Shown in pieces: positions 49,036 through 58,706 of a DNA stretch of 64,000 nucleotides (its first letter is position 1; the number at the start of each line of letters is the position of its first letter). The stretch lies in assembly GCF_001180325.1 (NCBI RefSeq), contig NZ_CVSZ01000037.1, positions 1 to 64,000 of the forward strand, given 5' to 3'. The notes under the pieces are model-generated. The model ran no database searches and was not told the origin of the DNA. It saw only the letters and a program-made list of their open reading frames with translations. The position numbers were made by a program, and so were the translations under genes. Origin of the DNA: Prochlorococcus marinus (GTDB lineage: Bacteria > Cyanobacteriota > Cyanobacteriia > PCC-6307 > Cyanobiaceae).

Positions 49036-49605
49036 TTAACTCAGTATTATATTTCTAATTTCTTTAAATTCTTTTCTATCCGCAGTTTTGCATAATTCAA
49101 AAATTATTGATTCAGTTGTTGTTATGAACGCCCCACTCTGAGTCATTCTTTGTAATGCCATTTCATGATCTGCCCTATTTCTACTCCCCATGGCATCTGA
49201 TATAAGAATAACTTCAAATCCTTTTTGTAAACTATCTAAGACTGTTTGTTGAATACAAATATGCGTTTCGATCCCACAAACTATCAAATTAGTAATTTTC
49301 TTATCTTTAAGTTCTTTTAAAAATTCTTCTATTTTAGCTAGGCTGAAATCCATTTTTTCAAATTTTCTAAATCCTGCTATGGGTGTTAACTCAGGTATCG
49401 TTACCCCTAATTTAAGTGGGTTCTGTTCAGATACAAATATGTTTTCTTCTAAAATTTGGTAAGCATTTATTAGCTTTTTGATATTTTTGATTATTGAATC
49501 CTTATCAAAAATTGGTCTTATTATTTTTTCTTGAATATCAATAATTAGCAGGGCGTTTACTTTCAATGATAATTTATCAGAAGAGATTTCTTGATCATTC
49601 ATCAT
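49036..49605 (-). CDS. Isochorismatase-family hydrolase
   Basis: A 189-residue cysteine hydrolase. The catalytic triad of the family is visible: Asp23 (LLIIDIQEK), Lys84 (KFEKMDF) and Cys117 (GIETHICIQQT, with the preceding cis-peptide). It resembles the YcaC/nicotinamidase-like branch; the substrate is unknown. Two consecutive ATG codons open the gene. It is divergent from fur across 116 bases. Confidence 0.88.
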   Translation of the reverse strand: MMNDQEISSDKLSLKVNALLIIDIQEKIIRPIFDKDSIIKNIKKLINAYQILEENIFVSEQNPLKLGVTIPELTPIAGFRKFEKMDFSLAKIEEFLKELKDKKITNLIVCGIETHICIQQTVLDSLQKGFEVILISDAMGSRNRADHEMALQRMTQSGAFITTTESIIFELCKTADRKEFKEIRNIILS

Positions 49606-49721
49606 TTATATATAAAGATACATTTAACATAATATTTTCGAGAACTTTAGTAAACATTTTAAATTAATAAGTTGTTTTACTCTCATCAAGAGTTATTATT
49701 GAGAATAGCCATGGATTAATT

Positions 49722-50174
49722 TTGTCATTATCCTCGCAATACAATGTTATTACATCCCCTCTTGGTGATGGTTTACATAAAGATGGAAAGAGGTTAACTC
49801 CTCAGAGGCTAAAGGTTCTTAATTTATTTGAAAATATTGGCTCTGGAAAGCATCTTAGTGCTGAAGAGGTTCATGAAAAGTTAGTTAAAACAAGCTCCAA
49901 AGTTTCCCTAGCAACAATTTATAGAACTTTAAGGCTTTTAGTTCAAATGGGTTTGCTTCATGAATTAGAACTCAGTGAGGGTGGACACAGATATGAATTG
50001 CTTAGTAACGACACACCGGACCATCATCATTTGATTTGTATTAGGTGTGGAAGAACAGAAGAATTCGAAAATGACGAAGTTTTAGAGGCAGGCAAAGTCG
50101 CAGCTAAAGTTAATGGTTTTAAACTAATTGAATCCTCTTTAAATGTAAGAGCTATTTGTCCTAATTGCATTTAG
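49722..50174 (+). CDS. fur: Fur-family transcriptional repressor
   Basis: Metal-dependent regulator of 150 residues starting at TTG (an ATG 11 bases upstream is closed by an immediate stop). The winged-helix recognition region is SLATIYRTLRLLVQMGLLHEL, followed by the metal-binding GGHRYEL and PDHHHLICIRCG. Structural zinc cysteines are Cys106, Cys109, Cys146 and Cys149. The sequence fits Fur more than Zur or PerR, but they are hard to separate by eye. A Fur-box-like ATTATTGAGAAT sits just upstream of the gene, suggesting possible autoregulation. Confidence 0.88.
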   Translation: MSLSSQYNVITSPLGDGLHKDGKRLTPQRLKVLNLFENIGSGKHLSAEEVHEKLVKTSSKVSLATIYRTLRLLVQMGLLHELELSEGGHRYELLSNDTPDHHHLICIRCGRTEEFENDEVLEAGKVAAKVNGFKLIESSLNVRAICPNCI

Positions 50175-50180
50175 CAGGTT

Positions 50181-51113
50181 TTAACTTAAAGTCCCTCCAC
50201 AACTTGACCCTGCACCTGCAGTGCAAGCAAAACAATGTTCTTTTACAGCTACCCCGTAGTCAAAAGTAAATGATTCATCCAATAGATCAAAAAGTGTCTT
50301 TGGCCCTTTATTCTCTCGGAAATTGATCTGTTGGTTAAAGTCACAATCATAAATTTCTCCTAACCAATTTACGCTAATAGTTTTTTTACACATAAGATTT
50401 TCTAAATTATTTTCATTAAAATTTTCTTTTAGTAATTTGTAATAAGTATTTAGTTTCCCTTCTCTTCTTAGAGATTCTTCATATCTATTTATTGGCATAT
50501 TAGTTATTGTGTATAAGTTATTAAAAACAATATTATATTTTTCAAATAGTATTTTTTTATAATTTTTTTCTAATATTTCCTGTGAAGGAGGAAGAATAGG
50601 GCTTACAGGATTGTAAACAAGATTTAATTGCAATCCAGTTTCTTTCTTTCCGTAGCCTAAATCATTAAGAATTTTTATAGCATTAATACTTTTTTCAAAA
50701 ACCCCAAGACCCCTTTGAATCTCCACATTATCTTTTTCATAACATGGTAGCGAAGCAGTAACTATTACTTTATTCTTTGCAAGAAATTGAGGAAGATCTT
50801 CATAACCTTCTTCAAAGAAAATTGTTAAATTGCATCTATCAATAATATCAACTTGTTTTTTGCTCAAACTAGCGATTAGGTTTTTAAATTCTGGGTGAAG
50901 TTCTGGCGCACCACCTGTTATATCTAAAGTCTTGATTTTGTACTTATCAATTATTTTTGGAATAAGAGATATTATTTCATTGGACATCTTTTCAGTCCTT
51001 AGAGGACTTGAATTAACATGACAATGCTTACAAGCCTGATTGCATTTATAACCTATATTGATTTGCAATGTTTCTATAGGTTCTTTATATATTGAGGGGA
51101 ATTTTTCTTTCAT
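50181..51113 (-). CDS. arsS: Radical SAM protein, ArsS (arsenosugar biosynthesis) family
   Basis: A 310-residue radical SAM enzyme. The [4Fe-4S] cysteines are Cys24, Cys28 and Cys31 in GYKCNQACKHCHVNSSP, and LDITGGAPELHPEF is the GGE-like motif. The C-terminal Cys-rich domain (YDCDFNQQ, HCFACTAGAGSSCGGTL) is the DUF3641-type extension of the ArsS/radical SAM-Cys-rich family. Family members make the 5'-deoxyadenosyl-arsenical in arsenosugar synthesis; marine phytoplankton make arsenosugars. No arsM or arsenite gene is adjacent, so the link is by family only. It starts 40 bases after stpA on the same strand. Confidence 0.85.
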   Translation of the reverse strand: MKEKFPSIYKEPIETLQINIGYKCNQACKHCHVNSSPLRTEKMSNEIISLIPKIIDKYKIKTLDITGGAPELHPEFKNLIASLSKKQVDIIDRCNLTIFFEEGYEDLPQFLAKNKVIVTASLPCYEKDNVEIQRGLGVFEKSINAIKILNDLGYGKKETGLQLNLVYNPVSPILPPSQEILEKNYKKILFEKYNIVFNNLYTITNMPINRYEESLRREGKLNTYYKLLKENFNENNLENLMCKKTISVNWLGEIYDCDFNQQINFRENKGPKTLFDLLDESFTFDYGVAVKEHCFACTAGAGSSCGGTLS

Positions 51114-51153
51114 AAATCTATTATTTATAAATTGTCATTTGAAAATTCAAAAG

Positions 51154-52374
51154 TCAACTACTTTTTTTAAAGTTTGATCTCTTATTAGCAAGTTCAATAA
51201 ACCAACTTATATATTCTTTGGGACCATTTTGAAAAACCAAGTCAAACTTTAAGTTGTCATAAAGATCACTGATCCCTGTTAAACCAGTTTTTTTTGTAGA
51301 GGGTCTTTCAACTTCACCAGAACTACTATCTACAAAAATTATTTTATTATTAATACCAAATTCATTCCCTAGTATTTGTATAAATTCTAAAAAAGATCTG
51401 TCACTTCCTCCTCTCAAATAACTATTTTCACCATTATTTTTTTTTGATGTTATTGTGTCACCAACTCCTACAATCAAAGGCATGTCTTCTGTTTGAATCG
51501 TACTTTTGCATAAATCAATTTTTCCCGTAATAGAATTTGGAGAGTTTCTAAAATTAAAATTACTTCCAAAAGGAGCTTTACCTGTTTTATCCTCAATAAA
51601 TTTATTTAAAAGAAATAAGACTCCAGAATCTTTAACTGCTCCTTTAATAAGTAATTGTATGTCTGTTGATCCAATATCATCTTTAGAAGAAAGTTTAATT
51701 CTTTCTTTACCATTTTTATCTCCTAAATTTGGTGAAATATGCAGGAAAAATGAGTTTTTGAGGCCTTCGGATTCAGCTTTAAAGATGATTTCATTCATCA
51801 TTTTTTCAAAACTAATTTGAATCAGCTTTCTTTTATCAGAATCATTGTTAACTAAGTCAAATAGACTATTGAAATTAATCGTTGGCGAGAAGCGTGTTTC
51901 ACATATTGATTTTACTGCGTGAAAATTGATATCTTCTTGGTTAAGTTCAGGAAAAATATTCTTAACTATAAAATTAAACTTTGGTCTTATTAGACTAGGA
52001 ACTTTGGATAAAAAATTTAGTTCTTTTTCTGAGACTCCTTCAAAACTTATTTCACCATTGTTGTCTTGATACTCTACGCCACAGGCTGCTAAACCTCTTA
52101 AATATAGTTCTTTATCTTTTGGCTCAGTAGTGCTTCTTAAACTCCTTTCTATTATTCTGTTAACCCCTCTTGGACCTTCATGTTCCCCGCAAGTTAATAC
52201 AAAGAATTCCTCTGCAAATTCTTTTACTGCATAGATATATTTTGATTCTAATTTTCTAGTCATTGGATCTTTAACTAAAGGGATACAAACTCCGTCAATG
52301 TCTTGAATAATTAAGATATTTTTAGAAGAAATTAATTGTTTTTGTGCCTTAAAATTACTTGCCATATATTCCAT
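51154..52374 (-). CDS. stpA: Glucosylglycerol-3-phosphate phosphatase (StpA/GgpP)
   Basis: HAD-superfamily phosphatase of 406 residues. Residues 21-31 contain LIIQDIDGVCIPL with the nucleophile and acid Asp25/Asp27. The long, family-specific stretches FFVLTCGEHEGPRGV, LYLRGLAACGVEYQD, SFFLHISPNLGDKNG, IVGVGDTITSK and RGGSDRSFLEFIQ follow Synechocystis StpA closely. The enzyme dephosphorylates glucosylglycerol phosphate to the compatible solute glucosylglycerol. The synthase ggpS is not in the window. It is divergent from a GpsA-like gene and followed by the ArsS-like gene. Start at ATG 52374; a second Met follows three codons later. Confidence 0.92.
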   Translation of the reverse strand: MEYMASNFKAQKQLISSKNILIIQDIDGVCIPLVKDPMTRKLESKYIYAVKEFAEEFFVLTCGEHEGPRGVNRIIERSLRSTTEPKDKELYLRGLAACGVEYQDNNGEISFEGVSEKELNFLSKVPSLIRPKFNFIVKNIFPELNQEDINFHAVKSICETRFSPTINFNSLFDLVNNDSDKRKLIQISFEKMMNEIIFKAESEGLKNSFFLHISPNLGDKNGKERIKLSSKDDIGSTDIQLLIKGAVKDSGVLFLLNKFIEDKTGKAPFGSNFNFRNSPNSITGKIDLCKSTIQTEDMPLIVGVGDTITSKKNNGENSYLRGGSDRSFLEFIQILGNEFGINNKIIFVDSSSGEVERPSTKKTGLTGISDLYDNLKFDLVFQNGPKEYISWFIELANKRSNFKKSS

Positions 52375-52539
52375 ATGTATAACTATTTCTTTTTTAATTT
52401 AACTTCTATATCTCTTTGAAATTATAAATTAAAAAATTCAATATTTATGATAAATAATTTGCTATGGTCAAAAATTGCTTTAATGTAGAAAAATGTTGGT
52501 ATTGGTAAGAAATTAAAAAAATTATAAAGAATTTCCAAA

Positions 52540-54048
52540 ATGCAGAATAATTTTATAGAAAACATAAATGATGAAAAATATTTTTATTCATTGATTAAAG
52601 ATATAGAGAAGATGAAAGTTGGATTCTATAGTGTCGGTTTATATCCTGCATCATTAGCATACAACTGTGCCATGCATGGAAAATCAAATAATATTCTCTT
52701 AGCTCCTAGGGAAGATAGAGATTTGTTAGGTGCTTTCTCAAAAGATATTCTTTCTGATATGGATAATGAGATTATTGAAAAAATTAAGAGAATGGGACAT
52801 TATTCTTCAGAGGGAAAAAGAAAGTCTTTTGATCTAGAAGATCTTCTCTTAAAATGTGAGATAGTTATTCTTGCTTCAAACAGTAATCACATACAAGATG
52901 ATGTTAAACATGCTTTAGAACTCAAAAAAACCTTAAAAAGAGAAAATGTGGTTCTTGGCTGTCTTGTTGGTTCCTTTTGCATTGATAAAAAAAATAAAAA
53001 CCCTTTTATTCTCTGTAATAAATATCCAAATTTAGCTTTTTTTACAGGATTTCACCGTCATGGAGCTTTACGAAATCCTAATGATAGTTTTACAGCAAAC
53101 TTCTGTCATCCTGATGCCTTAACTGCTTTAATAGGAGCTCGCATTTTAAATCAATTGTCACCGAATATTCAAGTTTCTCCAGGAGTTCATAATGTTGAAT
53201 GTCAATATATAAAATCAATAAAAAATATATCATCCATATTTGCAGGTTTTGTAAATAACTTTCATTCCGATAAGCCAGGAATGCTACCTACCATTAATAC
53301 GATTTTGTTAACTCAATGTTTAGATCAGGCCGCATCAGTATCATTACAAGTTAGAAAAGAAAATAAATTAGAGAATAAATATCTTTCATTAAAAGAACTT
53401 GGTTATGGTGAAGAAATAATTAGTGCAAAGGAAATAATTAATGATGAATTTTGTGAAAAAGGAGATTATACTTTTTCTCAATTAAATGCTGTTAAGGCTG
53501 ATGTCTTAGGGAGCATGACTCTGCCAACTGAAGGAAAACCAACACGGAATTTTCAAGCAGGGCAAGTTTTATCAGATATGCTTTTGCAACTCAAAAGATG
53601 TCCAAAAGAGATATCAGAATTCGTAAATTGGTGTGATAAATACTCTCTAAGTCAAGGAGGTTTAGAAGGTCTAAAATCTTTAAAATTTTGGCCAGAAATT
53701 TATAAAGAATTCAAAATCAAAAATAATAATTGTTCTATGATTAATCTAATTTATTTATGCTTTAATGCAAATTCAGAAGAAAAAAAAGAAATTTATAAGG
53801 TTCTAATTAGTTCAGAGGAAATTACTAATTTTTGCCAAGAATCTGTGAAATCTGAATCATCTTTAGAACTAAATGAAAAATTAAATGGAGATTATCTTTT
53901 TAATGATATTGAAAACCTTTACAAGAAATTGTTTATTAACAAAGAGGAAAACGATCTTAAGAAAAATGAATATAGTAATCAAATTTCAAATAAAAATCCA
54001 AGTTATATCAATGTATTGAAAATTATTAATAATTATTTTAATAATTGA
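52540..54048 (+). CDS. Divergent glycerol-3-phosphate-dehydrogenase-like protein
   Basis: A 502-residue protein. The N-terminal ~180 residues look like a Rossmann domain (KVGFYSVGLYPASLAYNCAMHGK) with the usual second half ILASNSNHIQDD and VVLGCLVGSF, where GpsA has its dinucleotide-binding strands. The middle helical region NVECQYIKSIKNISSIFAGFVNNF aligns with the GpsA segment containing the catalytic Lys (K-N-x-x-A-x-x-x-G), and TLPTEGKPTRNFQAGQVLSDML resembles its C-terminus. The rest is a poorly conserved helical extension. Sitting head-to-head with stpA, it may supply glycerol-3-phosphate for glucosylglycerol. That is inference. Confidence 0.6.
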   Translation: MQNNFIENINDEKYFYSLIKDIEKMKVGFYSVGLYPASLAYNCAMHGKSNNILLAPREDRDLLGAFSKDILSDMDNEIIEKIKRMGHYSSEGKRKSFDLEDLLLKCEIVILASNSNHIQDDVKHALELKKTLKRENVVLGCLVGSFCIDKKNKNPFILCNKYPNLAFFTGFHRHGALRNPNDSFTANFCHPDALTALIGARILNQLSPNIQVSPGVHNVECQYIKSIKNISSIFAGFVNNFHSDKPGMLPTINTILLTQCLDQAASVSLQVRKENKLENKYLSLKELGYGEEIISAKEIINDEFCEKGDYTFSQLNAVKADVLGSMTLPTEGKPTRNFQAGQVLSDMLLQLKRCPKEISEFVNWCDKYSLSQGGLEGLKSLKFWPEIYKEFKIKNNNCSMINLIYLCFNANSEEKKEIYKVLISSEEITNFCQESVKSESSLELNEKLNGDYLFNDIENLYKKLFINKEENDLKKNEYSNQISNKNPSYINVLKIINNYFNN

Positions 54049-54140
54049 TTACTTATTTAATTTAATAAAACGCTAAGTTCTTCGTTTATTTACTAATCTT
54101 GATTGCGGGGTTAGAATTATTATGGGTTTAAAAGATTTTT

Positions 54141-54800
54141 TTGAAAAAGGAATTATCACATCGTTCTCATGAACTGAAAGCTCTTGGTTGGAATCAAGAA
54201 GACTTAACAAGATACGAAGATTTATGGGACTACAGTCAAAGATGGGGATTAATAAATTTAGAAAGAGAAGATAGACAGTTTTTAAAAAAAGCAGAAAAGT
54301 TACTCCCAAAGATCCAAAATAAAAAGATCTCAGTTAAAAAAAATATTGAAGAAAAATCATATTATTTGTGGTTAAATTTTTACCTCGATGAAATTAGTAT
54401 TTTTAGTAATTCTAATCTTCCAAAAAATAAACATGGTGTTTGGACACTCTTAATTGAAGAGGAAATAAAACTTCTTAAGGAATTACAACCAGTTATGGGT
54501 CTTCCAGATACTATAAAAGCCAAAAATCTATTTGAAAATAGAAAGGATCTTATCAATAAAGCTTTTAGTGAATTTGAAGCTAAAAACAACGATAAGGTTT
54601 TCAATTTTGATGAGGTTTTAAACAACTCTGAAAAAGACGTTGGTAAGAATTGGAAATCAATTACTGAAAAAGATCCTGAAGCTAATAAAACTTTTCCAAT
54701 AATTGATTCCGCGAATATTGAGAAACTCAGATCAGCGATAAAAGAAGATTTGAGTTTATATATGAAAGATAATTACCCCTCATTAAAAAAGGATTTATAA
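54141..54800 (+). CDS. Hypothetical protein, 219 aa, with a suspected frameshift at its 5' end
   Basis: A helical, charged, soluble-looking protein with no named motif. In this frame the first usable start is TTG 54141 with no ribosome-binding site. A better start is ATG 54122 in another frame, which reads MGLKDFFEKGIITSFS and stops at TGA 54170-54172. Skipping one base at TCA-TGA continues directly as ELKALGWNQEDL in the main frame. That combined N-terminus looks much more natural than MKKELSHRSHELK. Either the gene starts at TTG, or there is a natural or programmed +1 frameshift, or a base error. The rest of the ORF is intact. Confidence 0.6.
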   Translation: MKKELSHRSHELKALGWNQEDLTRYEDLWDYSQRWGLINLEREDRQFLKKAEKLLPKIQNKKISVKKNIEEKSYYLWLNFYLDEISIFSNSNLPKNKHGVWTLLIEEEIKLLKELQPVMGLPDTIKAKNLFENRKDLINKAFSEFEAKNNDKVFNFDEVLNNSEKDVGKNWKSITEKDPEANKTFPIIDSANIEKLRSAIKEDLSLYMKDNYPSLKKDL

Positions 54801-54856
54801 ATATTTATCTTTTTTTTGTTTTTTTTTTGGACTTTTTTAAGTTAAATAGATAATAG

Positions 54857-56200
<1,344 letters not shown>

Positions 56201-56213
56201 AAAAGGAGATTTA

Positions 56214-57104
56214 TTGGCTTTAATAATTCCTAGTAACTATCACAAGATTAGTGATGTTGAGAAAAATCATATATCTTGGATCGAACCAGAATTGGCAAAA
56301 AGACAGGATATACGTCCTCTTAGGATTGGTATTTTGAATATAATGCCTCTTGGCAAGCAGTATGAATTTAACTTACTACATCCACTTGGTTTATCTCCTC
56401 TTCAAATTGAGCCAGTTTGGATAAAGCTCAAAACTCATTCTTATAAAACATGGGATCTTAATCATCTAAATAACCTATATATAACTTGGGAAGAAGCAAA
56501 TAATCCAGAACCGTTAGATGGAATCATTATTACTGGAGCACCTATTGAGCACCTAGCCTTTGAGGAGGTTAAGTATTGGGATGAATTTGTGAAAATTGTA
56601 GATGAAGCCAGAAATTCTTGTGCGAGTACTCTTGGATTATGTTGGGCGGGCTTTGCGCTGGCTTATTTGGCAGGGGTTGATAAGCAAGTTTTTGATAGGA
56701 AATTATTCGGGGTATTCCCTTTAAAAAGTCTTGTTCCTGGACACCCTTTGATGGGTACACAAGATGATGAATTTATATGTCCTCAAAGTAGATTTGCGGG
56801 ATTACCAGATTTGGAAATGGAGAATGCCCAAAAAGAAGGGAAATTGAATTTGTTGGCTTATGGAGAAAACGTCGGATATACGATATTTGAATCTAATGAT
56901 CAAAAACAACTTATGCATTTAGGTCATCCTGAATATACGGTGCATAGAATTATTAGTGAAATTGAAAGAGATAAAGAAAAGGGAGATGTTCCTCCACCTG
57001 AAAATTTTGATCCAAATAGTTCAAAAACCGCATGGAGATCTCATAGGAATTTGCTTTTTCAGCAATGGCTTTGGTTTTGTTATCAACAAGTTAGTCTTAA
57101 TTAA
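56214..57104 (+). CDS. metA: Homoserine O-acyltransferase (MetA), predicted acetyl-CoA specific
   Basis: Activates homoserine for methionine synthesis. MetA family, 296 residues, TTG start. The catalytic cysteine is Cys143 (LGLCWAGFALA), with His238 and Glu240 in HLGHPEYTV. In MetA proteins the residue after TGAP(I/L/V) decides the acyl donor: Gly gives succinyl-CoA and Glu gives acetyl-CoA. Here the sequence is ITGAPIEHL, so acetyl-CoA is predicted, which matches the sulfhydrylase next door. It follows metY by 13 bases. Three Met-family annotations (succinyl versus acetyl) should be judged on that Glu. Confidence 0.93.
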   Translation: MALIIPSNYHKISDVEKNHISWIEPELAKRQDIRPLRIGILNIMPLGKQYEFNLLHPLGLSPLQIEPVWIKLKTHSYKTWDLNHLNNLYITWEEANNPEPLDGIIITGAPIEHLAFEEVKYWDEFVKIVDEARNSCASTLGLCWAGFALAYLAGVDKQVFDRKLFGVFPLKSLVPGHPLMGTQDDEFICPQSRFAGLPDLEMENAQKEGKLNLLAYGENVGYTIFESNDQKQLMHLGHPEYTVHRIISEIERDKEKGDVPPPENFDPNSSKTAWRSHRNLLFQQWLWFCYQQVSLN

Positions 57105-57110
57105 CTTTTT

Positions 57111-58676
57111 TCAATGAGCGTTTTCAATACCACCTAGTCTTTCAAATAAGTTAAGACTTTCTTTATTTAACCCTATAATTTCAACTTTAGAACCACCATT
57201 CTGGAATTTTCTAATAATTTGCTCAAGTGCAACAACACCACTTTGATCCCAAATATGAGCTAAAGACATGTCAATTACAATATTTTCTGGATGTTCATGA
57301 ATATCAAATCCTTGTAAAAAATAAATTTTGCTTACAAAAAATAATTGTCCTTTTACTTTGTAGGTAGTTAAATTATTTTCTTTTGCTCTTGAGACAGTTA
57401 TAACTTTTGCAACTTTTCTGCTGAAAAGAATTGCAGCTAATGCAACTCCTGCAATAACTCCAAGTGCAAGATTATGAGGTTTTGTGAGCATTGTAACTGC
57501 AAAAGTCATGAGCATGACTGCTGTATCGCTTTTAGGTATCTTTCTAATATTTTTTAATCCATTTATATCTGCTGTACTTATTGCGATCGTTATCATGATT
57601 GCTACTAAAGCAGCCATTGGTATTGCTCCAATCCAAGACTTCAAGAGGATGATCATAATTAGTAGAGATATACCTGAGGAGAGGGTTGATAATCTAGATT
57701 TACCACCATTCTCAGTATTCATTACAGATTGCCCAACTAAGGCACATCCAGCCATTCCACCAAATAAAGAGGCCACAATATTTGCGATTCCCTGTCCTCT
57801 TGCTTCTTTATTTTTATTGGAACTTGTATCAGTTACATCATCTAAAATGTCTTGAGTTAAAAAGGTTTCCATTAAACCTACAAGAGATATTGCGAGTGAG
57901 GTCGGTAATATTATTCCTAATGTTTCAAGACTAAAAGGTACTTTCCCATTTTCTATTGATCCAAAAGGAAGAGAAATACTTGGTAATCCATCAGGTAATT
58001 TACCTAAATCGCTAACTGTTGGTACATCTAGATTAAAGAATATGCTTATGAGAGTTATTACTACTATTGCAATAAGTTGAGATGGGATTACTTTTGTGAT
58101 TTTTGGAAGCCCATAGATAATTACTAGTCCTAGGATTACAAGAATCCAAACTACTGGAATCTGAGAGTTAACTGGATATTGACTTAAAGTTTCTTCAACT
58201 AATTCTTTTGATTCTTTAATACCTATTCCTAACTGAGGTAGTTGTGCTTGAAATATTAAAAGAGCCAGTGCATTTACAAATCCACTTAATACTCCTGTAG
58301 GCACGAATCGCATTTGGTAGGCAAGTCTTAAATATCCCCAAAGAATTTGAAAAATTCCAGTTAATATTCCAGCTGCGATAAGATATGGAACTCCTAAACC
58401 AGGGGCTTGTGATTCTCCATAGGCAACAAGTCCAGTCATCAAAAGAGCTGTTGAACCCGTGGCAGAAGTGATCATCCCCCTTCTTCCGCCGACAATCGCA
58501 ATTGTTATAGATAAGCAAAATGCGCCAAAAAGGCCAACTTTAGGATCTACACCAGCTATACCTGAAAAAGCAATTGCTTCTGGGATCATTGCAAAAGCAA
58601 CAACTAAGCCTGAGAGAATATTTGACTTGGGATCATCTAACCAATTTTTTGATAAATATCTTGAGAAATTTGACAT
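57111..58676 (-). CDS. SulP-family anion transporter with STAS domain
   Basis: A 521-residue permease. About twelve to fourteen membrane segments cover residues 20-420, opening with SGLVVAFAMIPEAIAFSGIAGVDPKVGLFGAF, the SulP signature. The C-terminal STAS domain (about 430-521) includes FDIHEHPENIVIDMSLAHIWDQSGVVALE. Family members carry sulfate or bicarbonate; BicA is the cyanobacterial Na+/bicarbonate member, and related genes in Prochlorococcus have been proposed to do the same. Proximity to metY-metA could suggest sulfate. The substrate cannot be assigned from the sequence. Confidence 0.88.
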   Translation of the reverse strand: MSNFSRYLSKNWLDDPKSNILSGLVVAFAMIPEAIAFSGIAGVDPKVGLFGAFCLSITIAIVGGRRGMITSATGSTALLMTGLVAYGESQAPGLGVPYLIAAGILTGIFQILWGYLRLAYQMRFVPTGVLSGFVNALALLIFQAQLPQLGIGIKESKELVEETLSQYPVNSQIPVVWILVILGLVIIYGLPKITKVIPSQLIAIVVITLISIFFNLDVPTVSDLGKLPDGLPSISLPFGSIENGKVPFSLETLGIILPTSLAISLVGLMETFLTQDILDDVTDTSSNKNKEARGQGIANIVASLFGGMAGCALVGQSVMNTENGGKSRLSTLSSGISLLIMIILLKSWIGAIPMAALVAIMITIAISTADINGLKNIRKIPKSDTAVMLMTFAVTMLTKPHNLALGVIAGVALAAILFSRKVAKVITVSRAKENNLTTYKVKGQLFFVSKIYFLQGFDIHEHPENIVIDMSLAHIWDQSGVVALEQIIRKFQNGGSKVEIIGLNKESLNLFERLGGIENAH

Positions 58677-58706
58677 TGAAAGTTTCTTTATACTTAAGAA
58701 GTTACC

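Noticed and set aside
49690..49715. Fur-box-like ATTATTGAGAAT upstream of fur.
   Set aside because: Only a partial match to the 19-base palindrome in an A/T-rich spacer; mentioned under fur but not called as a site.
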